From Nitrososphaerota archaeon (GTDB lineage: Archaea; Thermoproteota; Nitrososphaeria; Nitrososphaerales; UBA183), in NCBI GenBank assembly GCA_029785625.1, contig JAFLZI010000003.1:1-48843 (forward strand): a stretch of DNA of 48,843 nt, given 5' to 3'. Of this stretch, positions 16,917 to 25,195 are shown in pieces. The notes below the pieces were generated by a model. It saw only the letters and a list, made by a program, of their open reading frames with translations, made no database searches and was not told the origin of the DNA. The translations under genes were made by a program, and so were the position numbers. Each line of letters begins with the position of its first letter. The first letter of the stretch is position 1.

Positions 16917-17818
16917 AGCCGATAGTAGTCGTAGGGAGCTACCTCACCGGGGTGACGATGCAGGTCGGCCGCCTCCCGAAGACCGGCGAGACCGTGGTCG
17001 GTTCGGGGTGCCTGCGAGTCCCCGGGGGGAAGGGGTCGAACCAGGCGGTGGCGGTAAGGAGGCTGGGAGGCAGAGCCAGCATCGTCGCGTGCATCGGGTC
17101 GGACGAGGACGGAGACCAGGCCTTGACGATGTGGCAGAGGGAAGGGGTGGAGGCGGGGCTTGTCAGGCGGACGTCGAAGCATACCGGGATAGGCTTCGTA
17201 GTGGTCGACAGTGGAGGGGCGAACGCCATAGCCATCGACCCCGGCGCCAGCTGGGACCTCGCCCCCTCGGACATCGACCGGGCGGGGGAGGCCATCGGAA
17301 GGGCCGGTGCGATGCTGATCCAGCTCGAGGTCCCTGGCGAGACCGTCGCAGCTGCCAAGCGCAAGGCGAAGGAGGAGGGGCTCACCGTCGTCCTGAACCC
17401 CGCTCCGTCCGCGCTAGGAGGCCTGGACCTCTCGGGCGTGGACGTCCTCACCCCGAACGAGGAGGAGTTCAGAGAGCTCACCGGAGGGGCCGAGTTCGAG
17501 CAGGGGGCGAAGGGGCTCCTTGCCAGGGGGGCGAAGGCCGTCGTCGTCACCCTCGGAGAGCGCGGAGCCAGGGTGATGACTGACGGTGACTCATACTCGG
17601 TCCCAGCCCCGTCGGTCAGGGCGGTCGACTCCACGGGCGCGGGGGACGCCTTCAACGGGGCGCTGGCTGTGGCGCTCTCCGAGGGGGAGCCGCTGAGGCA
17701 CGCCGTGAGGTTCGCGAACTATGCGGGGGCGCTCTGCGTCACGAAGCCCGAGGTCGTGGCGGCCCTCCCCAGGCGCGGGGAGGTCGACGGGTTCCTTAGG
17801 TCCGACGCGCTGGAGTAG
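16913..17818 (+). CDS. Ribokinase-like PfkB sugar kinase, probably ribose or deoxyribose
   Basis: A 301-residue PfkB kinase close to ribokinase: VPGGKGSNQAVAVRRLGG near residue 37 binds the sugar, VLTPNEEEF near residue 180 is conserved in ribokinases, and DSTGAGDAFNGALAVAL near residue 240 holds the catalytic Asp. Ribokinase makes ribose 5-phosphate from ribose and ATP. Translational coupling to deoC upstream (GTGA overlap) suggests it may prefer 2-deoxyribose so that its product feeds DeoC, while the convergent nucleoside hydrolase would release the free sugar. Substrate choice is inference. Confidence 0.87.
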   Translation: MKPIVVVGSYLTGVTMQVGRLPKTGETVVGSGCLRVPGGKGSNQAVAVRRLGGRASIVACIGSDEDGDQALTMWQREGVEAGLVRRTSKHTGIGFVVVDSGGANAIAIDPGASWDLAPSDIDRAGEAIGRAGAMLIQLEVPGETVAAAKRKAKEEGLTVVLNPAPSALGGLDLSGVDVLTPNEEEFRELTGGAEFEQGAKGLLARGAKAVVVTLGERGARVMTDGDSYSVPAPSVRAVDSTGAGDAFNGALAVALSEGEPLRHAVRFANYAGALCVTKPEVVAALPRRGEVDGFLRSDALE

Positions 17819-17821
17819 CGG

Positions 17822-18766
17822 TCATACCCTGCCCCCCCTCAGCATAGTGTAGAGCATGTCGCGGAAGACCCGCTGGGAGGCCTCATAGACCACCCTCACG
17901 TTGGGCTTCCTCTTCAGATACCCCAACTCGTCCACCCAGGTCACCCCCCTGGAGACGCCGTCGGCCGCGTCCACCTCGACGAAGCGGTCCCTGGTCTCGG
18001 TGGCCACCTTCGGGTTCAGGACGATGGCCATGGTGATGCTGTCGGGGCAGCTGGTCCCGTCCACCCCCCTCTCTATCTCCATGTACTTGCGCACCTGCCT
18101 GTTCACGGCGAGGTAGAACTCCGACTCCTTGGTCTTCATCCCCCCGATCTCCTGGAGCTCGGGGACGCCGATGAGCCCGTGCCTCATGACGATCTCCCAG
18201 CCGACCATGGTCACCGGCATGCCCGAGTTGAGGACGATGCTGGCGGCGTCTGGGTCCACCCAGATGTTGAACTCGGCGGCCGGGGTCACGTTCCCCAGGT
18301 ACTGATTGGATCCTCCCATGAAGTAGAACTCCTTCACCTTCTTTGCTATCCCCGGGTCCTTCCTCAGGGCGAGGGCGACGTTGGTCATGGGCGCTATCTC
18401 GACCAGGGTGATCTCCCCCGGGCTCTCGTTGATGGAGTCGATGATGGCGTCCACGGCGTGCTTCCTCTCCGGCCTCTGTCTGGCCCTGGGGAACCGCGAG
18501 TCCCCCATCCCGTCTGCCCCGTGGATGTCCTCCACCGTCCTCCACTCCTTGAGCAGCGGGTGCCTCGCGCCCGGGTAGACCGGGACCTTCCCCGACTCCC
18601 CTGAGAGCTCGACGGTGTAGAGGGCATTCTCGACCTCCTGGTCGAAGTTGATGTTGCCGCAGTTGATCGTGATCCCTTCGAGCCTCGCGTCCTTGGCCCT
18701 CAGGGCCATCATGATGGCGATGGTGTCGTCCCCGGCGGTGTCCGTATCCAATATGATCCTCTTCAT
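17822..18766 (-). CDS. Nucleoside hydrolase (IUNH family)
   Basis: A 314-residue enzyme with the N-terminal calcium-binding cluster DTDTAGDDTIAI (the common form is DTDPGxDD, so Pro is replaced by Thr), a HGADGMGD motif near residue 83, and the C-terminal region expected for the family. It hydrolyses the N-glycosidic bond of nucleosides to give base and free ribose or deoxyribose. It converges on the deoC-kinase pair, separated by 3 bases, and supplies a plausible first step for that pathway. The ATG at 18766 is preceded by attcttatcg at about 18790-18800 on the minus strand, so the message is probably leaderless. Confidence 0.92.
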   Translation of the reverse strand: MKRIILDTDTAGDDTIAIMMALRAKDARLEGITINCGNINFDQEVENALYTVELSGESGKVPVYPGARHPLLKEWRTVEDIHGADGMGDSRFPRARQRPERKHAVDAIIDSINESPGEITLVEIAPMTNVALALRKDPGIAKKVKEFYFMGGSNQYLGNVTPAAEFNIWVDPDAASIVLNSGMPVTMVGWEIVMRHGLIGVPELQEIGGMKTKESEFYLAVNRQVRKYMEIERGVDGTSCPDSITMAIVLNPKVATETRDRFVEVDAADGVSRGVTWVDELGYLKRKPNVRVVYEASQRVFRDMLYTMLRGGRV

Positions 18767-18856
18767 GGCGGTCTGGCCCTTGCATCCGTGCGATAAGAAT
18801 GATGCCCGAGGCTCCGTGGCAATCTCAATAGAGGGGCGCTCCGGCCCGTGGGGCGG

Positions 18857-19744
18857 ATGTCTACAACGGAGAACGCGGCGAGGGTCCTGAAGTCCCTGAA
18901 GGACGAGGAGTGGAGGACGCTCGCGGGGGTCGAGCGCGCCTCGACGGGGTACGGGACCCCCGACGCCGGGAGGCTTTCGCGCATGAGCCGCCTCCCCCCG
19001 GAGAGGGTGCGCTTCGCGACGACGGACCTCGGGAGGAAGGGGCTCCTGATGAGGAAGGGCCAGGGGTTCGCCCTCACTAGGACGGGGGTGGAGGCGATGG
19101 CGCTCAAGGACTACGTGAAGAAGGACCTCATCTTCGCCCTGGGCGCCATCATAGCGAAGGGGAAGGAGTCGGACGTGTACGAGGCGCTGACGGAGGAGGG
19201 GTCGGTCTACGCCCTCAAGCTCTACAAGATAGGGAGGACCTCATTCACCAGCGTCAGGAAGAAGAGGGCCAGGGAGGATGCAGCGTTCAGGAGCTGGATG
19301 ACGGCGAACTACGACGCGGCGAAGCGCGAATACCACGCGCTGAGGAAGCTGGAGGGGTTCTCGGCGTCGTTCCCCCGGGCCGTGGCCTACAGCAGGAGCA
19401 CGGTCCTCCTCGAGGAGGTCTCCGGGGTGAGGCTGTCCCAGCGGCCTATACTGGAGGACCCCGAGGCCGCCCTCGGCACCATCCTCGCCCTCATGCGCAC
19501 GGCCTATACGAAGGCCGGCCTGGTGAACGCCGACCTCAGCGAGTACAACATACTCACCGACGGCGCATCCGTCTGGCTTATCGACTGGCCGCAGGCCGTC
19601 GACGAGGCCCACCCGAACGCCTCCGAGCTGCTAATGCACGACGTCAGGGCCGTCACCACCTTCTTCAAGAGAGCCTATGGGGTCGCCGCGGACCCTCAGA
19701 GGTGCTTTGACTACGTCGCGGGCAGGGCGCAGGCCCCGGGGTGA
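18857..19744 (+). CDS. rio2: Rio2-family atypical serine kinase/ATPase
   Basis: A 295-residue protein with an N-terminal winged helix (about residues 1-85) followed by a RIO kinase domain. Motifs seen are GKESDVYEAL (nucleotide loop), ALKLYKIGRTSFTSVRKKR (Lys and flexible loop), LVNADLSEYNIL (catalytic Asp and metal Asn) and LIDWPQAVDEAHPNA (metal Asp). Rio2 acts in late maturation of the small ribosomal subunit. In most Rio2 proteins the catalytic loop reads HGDFNEFN; here it is NADLSEYN, more Rio1-like. I chose ATG at 18857 because a tcaata element (18825-18830) is centred 29 bases upstream; GTG at 18848 is the alternative. Confidence 0.92.
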   Translation: MSTTENAARVLKSLKDEEWRTLAGVERASTGYGTPDAGRLSRMSRLPPERVRFATTDLGRKGLLMRKGQGFALTRTGVEAMALKDYVKKDLIFALGAIIAKGKESDVYEALTEEGSVYALKLYKIGRTSFTSVRKKRAREDAAFRSWMTANYDAAKREYHALRKLEGFSASFPRAVAYSRSTVLLEEVSGVRLSQRPILEDPEAALGTILALMRTAYTKAGLVNADLSEYNILTDGASVWLIDWPQAVDEAHPNASELLMHDVRAVTTFFKRAYGVAADPQRCFDYVAGRAQAPG

Positions 19745-19775
19745 ATGGCGCGTCGTCGGGGGGCCGGTTTGGGCT

Positions 19776-20036
19776 CTACAGCCGGTCTTCTATCTTCACG
19801 TAGAGGACGTTGTTGCCTCTAATCACGACCTTCCCATAGTTCGCGATCTTCTTACCGTTCTCCGACTCCTCGGCGTCGACAAGTATGACGTTCATGTAGG
19901 GGTCGACGTTGGACATCTTCCCCTTGTACTCTATCTCGTTCTTGAGCCGCACCGACACCTGCTTGGCCATGGACTTCTGCAGGATGCTCAGGGGGCGCCT
20001 TGTCTGCTGAGGAGGCTGGAACGGCTGTGGGCTCAC
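19776..20036 (-). CDS. Sm-like archaeal RNA-binding protein (Lsm)
   Basis: An 86-residue protein with the two Sm motifs: VSVRLKNEIEYKGKMSNVDPYMNVILVDAEE (Sm1) and KVVIRGNNVLYVKIED (Sm2, with the RGxNV core). These proteins form heptameric rings that bind U-rich RNA and act as chaperones in RNA metabolism. A 20-residue proline/glutamine-rich N-terminal tail precedes the fold. The start is GTG at 20036. The divergent radB-like gene lies 123 bases away, with one A/T-rich promoter element between them. Confidence 0.93.
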   Translation of the reverse strand: MSPQPFQPPQQTRRPLSILQKSMAKQVSVRLKNEIEYKGKMSNVDPYMNVILVDAEESENGKKIANYGKVVIRGNNVLYVKIEDRL

Positions 20037-20063
20037 TGCTAACTTTTCGCGTGGCCCCGCTCA

Positions 20064-20074
20064 CAGTTAAAAAG
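20064..20074. promoter_or_regulatory. A/T-rich promoter element between lsm and radB-like genes
   Basis: The only A/T-rich stretch in the 123-base divergent spacer is cagttaaaaag. It is about 34 bases before the lsm GTG and 90 bases before the radB-like TTG. If it serves both, lsm has a very short leader and radB a leader of roughly 60 bases. The rest of the spacer shows nothing else I can name. Confidence 0.4.
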
Positions 20075-20159
20075 ACATCGGTGATGAAACAGCCAGGACG
20101 GGGTCGAGAGAACGGCCGGTAACGAGACTGCGACGGAAGCCAGGATTCGGGTCGCCTCC

Positions 20160-20816
20160 TTGCCACGCTACACGTCGGGGTCGGAGGGCCTGGACGCCCT
20201 GCTCTCAGGGGGATACAGGGCAGGCACCCTGACCGAGGTCTTCGGGAGGAGCAACAGCGGCAAGTCGCAGCTCGGGATGCAGGCGGCCCTCTGCGCTGCA
20301 TGGAAGGGGGAGAGCGTGCTCTACATCGACACCGAGGGGGCCTTCAGGCCTGAGAGGCTCGAGCAGATCGCCGGGGCCAGGGGGTGGGGAACCGAGGGTG
20401 TACTCGAGAGGATACTGTTCATGCGGTCCGACTCGGCCCCGGAGCAGATGGAGACGATCAGGAGGATGCAGGGGCGGAAGGCGACCTCCAGATGCAGGCT
20501 GGTGGTGGTGGACACGCTCACGCGCAATTTCTCGGTCGAGCTGCCCGGGAGGTCGAACCTCCCGAGCAGGCAGGGGGCCCTGGACGTCCACCTGAGCGAG
20601 ATGGCGAGGGACGCGTACATCAACGCCCGGGCGTACCTGCTGACGAACAGGGTGACCTTCGGCGCCGCGGGGGATGTGGGGATAGGGGGGAGGACCGTGG
20701 AGCAGCTGGTCCACAGGTCGGTGAGGCTCGAGCGCCAGGGGACGGCGGTGACTGCGACGTTGCTCCCTTCCGGCGAGAGGGTGACCCTCGAGACAGGGCT
20801 GGCCGGGGTCATATGA
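20160..20816 (+). CDS. radB: RadB-like RecA-family recombinase paralogue
   Basis: A 218-residue RecA-fold ATPase without the N-terminal helix-hairpin domain of RadA. The Walker A loop is GRSNSGKSQ near residue 30, a catalytic Glu follows in YIDTEGAFRPERL, and Walker B is LVVVDTL near residue 120. RadB proteins bind DNA and assist RadA during homologous recombination. The TTG at 20160 is the only usable start codon: the frame is open back to 20088 but without ATG, GTG or TTG. This implies a leader of about 60 bases, unlike its leaderless neighbours. Assignment to RadB rather than another short RecA paralogue (aRadC) is likely but not certain. Confidence 0.82.
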   Translation: MPRYTSGSEGLDALLSGGYRAGTLTEVFGRSNSGKSQLGMQAALCAAWKGESVLYIDTEGAFRPERLEQIAGARGWGTEGVLERILFMRSDSAPEQMETIRRMQGRKATSRCRLVVVDTLTRNFSVELPGRSNLPSRQGALDVHLSEMARDAYINARAYLLTNRVTFGAAGDVGIGGRTVEQLVHRSVRLERQGTAVTATLLPSGERVTLETGLAGVI

Positions 20817-20936
20817 ATGGAGGCTGACGGCGGGCTCCCGGTTAGCACCGCGGCAGTCCGGGACCCCTGCGAAACGGCGCCCGGGAGCTGGGAGGGTTAA
20901 ATATCTCAGAAACAGGTCGGGGAGACGGACAAGGTC

Positions 20937-21254
20937 GTGCAGGACAACATCGCGTCGATACTCGACTCTCTGGTGAAGTCAGACCTTGACGAAGCGAAGC
21001 GCAAGATACAGGCGCTCCTCCCCACGGTGAGGTCCGAGAAGGAGAGAGGGAGCCTGATGGCCGCGGCGGGGATACTCGCGAGCATGGCGAAGGGGAAGGA
21101 CGGCGCCCTGCAGACCTGGGACAGCGCCAAGGTGGAGAGGGCTGCGAAGTCGATAACGTCGAACCAGATGGCGGACGACTTCGACCATGGCTACGCGGAC
21201 ACGCTGGTGAGCTACTCGAAGCTCAGAGTGGATAGCCAGAAATCTGCAGAGTGA
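20937..21254 (+). CDS. Small helical protein of unknown function
   Basis: I do not recognise this 105-residue protein. It is helical and charged, without cysteines or membrane segments. The visible pattern is two helical repeats followed by a conserved-looking C-terminus SNQMADDFDHGYADTLVSYSKLRV. GTG at 20937 follows a TATA-like ggttaaatat (20895-20904); the predicted transcript start leaves a leader of about ten bases. Its last 32 bases overlap the 3' end of the convergent small membrane-protein gene, so neither gene can have a long 3' region of its own. Confidence 0.7.
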   Translation: MQDNIASILDSLVKSDLDEAKRKIQALLPTVRSEKERGSLMAAAGILASMAKGKDGALQTWDSAKVERAAKSITSNQMADDFDHGYADTLVSYSKLRVDSQKSAE

Positions 21255-21567
21255 AGCAGAGCATCCAGGCGAACAGGAAGACCATCACGAAGCCACCGAC
21301 CCCGGTCGTGTATATCTTCCCCTGCTGCTCCCTCGGCATCCCGCGGTACCACCCGTAGAACGCAAGGTAGTAGGAGATGAGGTAGACGCCTATCCCTATG
21401 CTGATCCCGAAGGACCAGCCGAAGTCGTAGGACTGGTTGAGGAGCTGGGTGCCGACGCCGGCGACGGCCGCCAGCCCAATCCTCGTCCAGTATAGCTTAT
21501 CAAACGCCGCGGAGGGCTGAGGCTTCGTGGCCGAACTATCCGGCTTCGAAGTCTTGGTGCTCGCCAA
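21223..21567 (-). CDS. Small three-helix membrane protein, possibly EMC6-like
   Basis: A 114-residue protein with a hydrophilic N-terminus and three predicted membrane helices at about residues 30-45, 50-72 and 88-110 (RIGLAAVAGVGTQLLNQ, ISIGIGVYLISYYLAFYGWY, GGFVMVFLFAWMLCFTL). The size and the IGVYLISYYL pattern recall archaeal EMC6-like membrane proteins, but the similarity is weak. The only start codon in frame is TTG at 21567, which makes its 5' end overlap the divergent rqcH gene by 41 bases. The rqcH TATA-like box lies inside this coding sequence. Confidence 0.65.
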   Translation of the reverse strand: MASTKTSKPDSSATKPQPSAAFDKLYWTRIGLAAVAGVGTQLLNQSYDFGWSFGISIGIGVYLISYYLAFYGWYRGMPREQQGKIYTTGVGGFVMVFLFAWMLCFTLQISGYPL

Positions 21568-23311
21568 AGAAATCGATTTGGCGCTGCGCGGAACCTACGT
21601 TAATAACATTTACAGAAGAGGAGGCGCCCAGCTCTTCCGTTTCAGGAGGCCCGGGGGCGAGGATGTCTGGCTGGTGGCGTCCCCCCAGAAGGGCGCCTGG
21701 ATATCGAACAGCGTCGAGGAGAGGGACGAAACCACCGAGTTCACTTCCAGGCTAAGGGGTGAGCTTGAGAGGGCGAGGTTCTCGGGCGCTTCGCAGCTCG
21801 ACCTCGACAGGGTCTTCCAGATCGACCTGGAGGGCAAGGAGCGCCGGAGGGTGCTGATCGAGCTCATGCCCCCGGGGAACGTGATAGTCCTCGACCCCGA
21901 GGGGGTGGTCCGGCTCGCTCAGAACGAGGTGCGGGCCGAGGCCCGGCGCGTCGTCAGGGGGGAGCGGTACCGCCCCCCAGGCCAGAGCAGGCTCAGCCCC
22001 CTCGAGGTCGGGGCCGAGGCCGTCGAAGGGATGCTCATGGAAGAGGCCACCCTGGGGAAGGCGGTCGGCAGACACATCGCGCTCCCCAGGAAGTACGTCG
22101 CAGAGGCCCTGAAGAGGGTAGGCGCTTCCGAGAGCACGCCGTCATCGGGCTTCCTTGGCAGAGGGGGGGAGATAGCGAAGGCCATCGGAGACATGGTCGC
22201 CGAGGCGAGGGAGAAGCCTAGGCCATGCGTCTGCGAGACCTCCGCGGGGGTCGAGGTCTTCTCGTTCCCCCCCAGCGGGCTCGAGGTGAAGGAGGAGGCC
22301 GGGACCGTCTCCGAGCTCTGCGACCGCCTCTTCCTTGGAGAGACTATGTCGGAGCCTGAGCGGCCGGGGCCCGAGGAGGTGAAGCGGAGGGAGCTTGAGG
22401 CGACGGCCGCGAAGCTCAGAGAGGAGGCGAAGTCTATGGTCGCCGAGGCGGCGAAGGCGAGGGCGGCGGCCGGGGAGGCCGGGGCGGCCGCACTGGAGCC
22501 GGCGTTGAAGCTGCTGAGGGACGCGGGGGTCCGGTCTCAGAGGGACCCCGTCTCTCCGGCTGCGGTGGCGTCGGCCCTCTACGACCGCGCCAAGGAGCTG
22601 GAGTCGAAGTCCTCGCAGAGCATCGAAGCCGCTGCGAAGCTGGAGAAGAGGGCATCCAGGGTTCCCCCCAGTGCAGCGCCGCGCGCTCGGGCTCTGGCCA
22701 GGAGGAGGGGGGAGTGGTACGAGAAGTTCAGGTGGTTCTTCACGGTCGAGGGGAAGCTGGCGGTAGGCGGGAGGGACGCTCAGACCAACTCCGTCCTCCT
22801 CGGCAGGCACCTGGACTCCAACGATGTGGTCTACCACGCCGACCTCTTCGGCTCTCCTTTCTTCATACTGAAGGGGGGCGCCGCGCAGACCGAGGAAGAG
22901 TCCAGGCAGGTAGCCCAGGCGACGGTCGCCTTCAGCAGCGCCTGGAAGACGGGCCTGGGCTCCGCCGACGCCTACTGGGTAGCGCCAGACCAGGTCGGTT
23001 CGGCAGCTCCCAGCGGCGAGTACCTCCCCCGGGGGAGCTTCGTCATCAAAGGGAAGAAGAACTTCGTCTCGAAGATGATAGTGGAGGTGGCGGTGGGCCT
23101 GGACCTAGAAGGCCGGGTGATGGCCGGACCCGAGGACGCCGTCAAGAGGAGGTGCGCCCACTACGTCATCCTTCGGCCCCACAACGAGAAGGGGTCGGAG
23201 ACAGCCAAGCGCGTCCTCAGGGACCTCGGGTCAGAGCCCCGAGAGCCGACCCTCGACGAGGTGCAGAGGGCCCTCCCCGCCGGGGGCGGGAAGGTAACCA
23301 GGCGCGGCTGA
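21527..23311 (+). CDS. rqcH: RqcH/NFACT-family ribosome-associated quality-control protein
   Basis: A 594-residue protein with NFACT-N at residues 1-200 (MAELSGFEVLVLAKEIDLAL and a GTYVNNIYRRG start), a helix-hairpin-like middle, a coiled-coil segment about residues 285-390 rich in Ala, Glu and Lys, and the NFACT-R domain near residue 400 (DAQTNSVLLGRHLDSNDVVYHADLFGSPFFILK). Homologues bind stalled large ribosomal subunits with peptidyl-tRNA and, in bacteria and archaea, recruit alanyl-tRNA to add C-terminal alanine tails. GTG at 21527 has tatagcttatc (21491-21501) about 28 bases upstream, inside the divergent neighbouring gene. Confidence 0.92.
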   Translation: MAELSGFEVLVLAKEIDLALRGTYVNNIYRRGGAQLFRFRRPGGEDVWLVASPQKGAWISNSVEERDETTEFTSRLRGELERARFSGASQLDLDRVFQIDLEGKERRRVLIELMPPGNVIVLDPEGVVRLAQNEVRAEARRVVRGERYRPPGQSRLSPLEVGAEAVEGMLMEEATLGKAVGRHIALPRKYVAEALKRVGASESTPSSGFLGRGGEIAKAIGDMVAEAREKPRPCVCETSAGVEVFSFPPSGLEVKEEAGTVSELCDRLFLGETMSEPERPGPEEVKRRELEATAAKLREEAKSMVAEAAKARAAAGEAGAAALEPALKLLRDAGVRSQRDPVSPAAVASALYDRAKELESKSSQSIEAAAKLEKRASRVPPSAAPRARALARRRGEWYEKFRWFFTVEGKLAVGGRDAQTNSVLLGRHLDSNDVVYHADLFGSPFFILKGGAAQTEEESRQVAQATVAFSSAWKTGLGSADAYWVAPDQVGSAAPSGEYLPRGSFVIKGKKNFVSKMIVEVAVGLDLEGRVMAGPEDAVKRRCAHYVILRPHNEKGSETAKRVLRDLGSEPREPTLDEVQRALPAGGGKVTRRG

Positions 23312-23322
23312 CCGACCGCTCG

Positions 23323-25137
23323 CTAGATGCAATCGGCGACGATCTCGGCCACGTCGCGGACGTCCATCCCTGAGTTCGTCACCTTGGTGGTGTCGTCGAA
23401 CATGGAGAGGCAGAACGGGCACTCTGTGGCTATGGTCTTGGCCCCGGTCTTCGCGGCCTCTTCTGTCCTGATCCCCGCTATCGACCTCTGCTGGGGGACC
23501 TTGAACCAGTAGTTCGAGCCTCCGGCGCCGCAGCAGAAGGTCTTCTCCTTCCTCCGCCCCATCTCCCGCAGGTCTTCGACGGAGGCCCCGAGTATCTCCC
23601 TTGGCTGGTCGAACACGCTGTTGTACCTGGAGGCGTAGCAGGCGTCGTGTAGGGTCACGGATATCTTCTGCACCTTCTCTCTGGGGACAGTCACCCTCCC
23701 CTCCCTGATGAGGTCTGAGATCAGCTGGGTGTGGTACACCACGTCGAACTTCCCCCCGAACTGCGGGTACTCGTTCTTCAGGGCGTTGAAGCAGTGGGGG
23801 CAGGTGGCGATGACCTTCTTCACGCCGTAGGAGTTGAGCTTCTCTATGTTCTGGAGGGCCAGCTCCTGGTACCGCCCCTCCTCCCCCAGCCTGCGGGCGG
23901 GGTCGCCGACGCACATCTCCTCGCTCCCGAGGATCGCGAAGGAGACGCCGGCGTGCTTCAGTATCTTCGCGAGGGCCTTCGCTATGCGCTGGGCCCGCTG
24001 GTCGAAGGAGGAGACGCAACCCACCCAGTAGAGGTACTCCGCCTTCGGGTTCGTCGCCAGGGTGTCGATGCCCAGCCCCTCGGCCCAGGCGGCCCTGGTC
24101 GAGTTCTTGAAGCCGTAGGGGTTCTGGGCCCCGGCGAGGTTCGACAGCATTCCGGACTTCTCCTTGTCCAGCTTCCCCTTCGAGACCAGCTCCCTCCGGA
24201 GGTCGTAGATGACGTCCAGGTGCTTCACCCCCACGGGGCAGCTGGCGACGCATGCCCCGCAGGAGGTGCAGGACCAGAGCTCGTCCTCGGCGACTGAGGA
24301 GAACGGGTCAGATCCGCCGCCCGCGTGGGAGAGGAGGCTGACCTTCCTGACAAGGACCCGGGGAGACAGAGGGCGCCCGGCCGCGGTCGCTGGGCAGGAG
24401 GCTTCGCAGGCGCCTATCTCCACGCAGGATGCGAAGGACAGGGACTGGTCTGGGGTGAAATCAGAGACCTTGCCGACCCCCACGCGTATCGCCTCAGGGT
24501 CGGTCTTCCCCGCCATGACGTCGGCCAGGTTGAACGGGGTCCTGAGAGCCGCGAGTGGCCTGTCGAACTTGGCGATGAGGTTGACGCTCGGCCTGGCGTA
24601 GTAGGCCGCGACCAGGGAGTTCCTCAGCGCGTCGATGAGGAAGTCCGCCCAGCCAAGCGCCGGGAACCAGAGGAGGACCAGCTCGGAGGCGGTGAGGGCA
24701 ATGGCGGCCATGAGCACCAGCTGAAGGGCCGTAGAGGCTGACGCGAACCCCTCGGCGACGTGCACCTCCCTCCCCACCCTCCTGCTCTGGAAGTACCTCT
24801 GGACCCGCCATACGAAGGCGACGGCCAGCCCAGCAAACAGCGGGACGGAGGCGACCCGGAAGACGGCGAGGAGCAGCGGCGCCGCGCCCAGGGCCGGCGC
24901 GAGGACCGCGTCCGCCATGGTGAGCCCGACCCCCAGCGCTATGGACAGGTGCATCAAGAAGACGGGGTCCCCGGTCCTCAGCCGGCTCGCCTCGTCTCTT
25001 CCCAGCCCCGCGATGCGCGAGGGGTGGAGGCTGACCGACCACCTGCGGGCCAGGGAGGCGGCCGCAAGGCCCACGGCGGCCACGCTGGCGAAGGAGATCG
25101 CGTAGGCGGCCAGGTACCCGACGTCGAGCCCAGCCAT
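23323..25137 (-). CDS. Membrane-bound EtfD/HdrD-like iron-sulfur oxidoreductase
   Basis: A 604-residue protein. Five or so membrane helices occupy residues 1-185, a two-cluster ferredoxin domain spans about 235-305, and two CCG (heterodisulfide-reductase-type) domains follow. The second ferredoxin motif is complete (C290, C293, C296, C300). The first has C238, C244 and C248 but Ile at 241 where Cys is expected. CCG1 has Cys409-Val in place of Cys-Cys with C446/C449; CCG2 is complete (C500, C535-C536, C573/C576). Beside etfA, etfB and an acyl-CoA dehydrogenase it probably oxidises reduced ETF and passes electrons to quinone. It has its own TATA-like box (25158-25166), 25 bases upstream. Confidence 0.85.
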   Translation of the reverse strand: MAGLDVGYLAAYAISFASVAAVGLAAASLARRWSVSLHPSRIAGLGRDEASRLRTGDPVFLMHLSIALGVGLTMADAVLAPALGAAPLLLAVFRVASVPLFAGLAVAFVWRVQRYFQSRRVGREVHVAEGFASASTALQLVLMAAIALTASELVLLWFPALGWADFLIDALRNSLVAAYYARPSVNLIAKFDRPLAALRTPFNLADVMAGKTDPEAIRVGVGKVSDFTPDQSLSFASCVEIGACEASCPATAAGRPLSPRVLVRKVSLLSHAGGGSDPFSSVAEDELWSCTSCGACVASCPVGVKHLDVIYDLRRELVSKGKLDKEKSGMLSNLAGAQNPYGFKNSTRAAWAEGLGIDTLATNPKAEYLYWVGCVSSFDQRAQRIAKALAKILKHAGVSFAILGSEEMCVGDPARRLGEEGRYQELALQNIEKLNSYGVKKVIATCPHCFNALKNEYPQFGGKFDVVYHTQLISDLIREGRVTVPREKVQKISVTLHDACYASRYNSVFDQPREILGASVEDLREMGRRKEKTFCCGAGGSNYWFKVPQQRSIAGIRTEEAAKTGAKTIATECPFCLSMFDDTTKVTNSGMDVRDVAEIVADCI

Positions 25138-25157
25138 GTTCCGCGCCGACGCTCCTC

Positions 25158-25166
25158 GGTTTATAG
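25158..25166 (-). promoter_or_regulatory. TATA-like box of the EtfD-like gene
   Basis: On the minus strand the sequence ctataaacc is centred 25 bases before the ATG at 25137, inside the 58-base gap after etfA. This gives the EtfD-like gene its own leaderless promoter in addition to possible read-through from etfA. Confidence 0.6.
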
Positions 25167-25195
25167 GCTGTTCGAGGCCCCGGCCGCCTGGCCTG

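Noticed and set aside
20817..20894. GC-rich 78-base spacer as a possible tRNA or small RNA
   Set aside because: I find no cloverleaf with a TTC arm or CCA-adjacent acceptor stem; only short GC pairing expected from composition.
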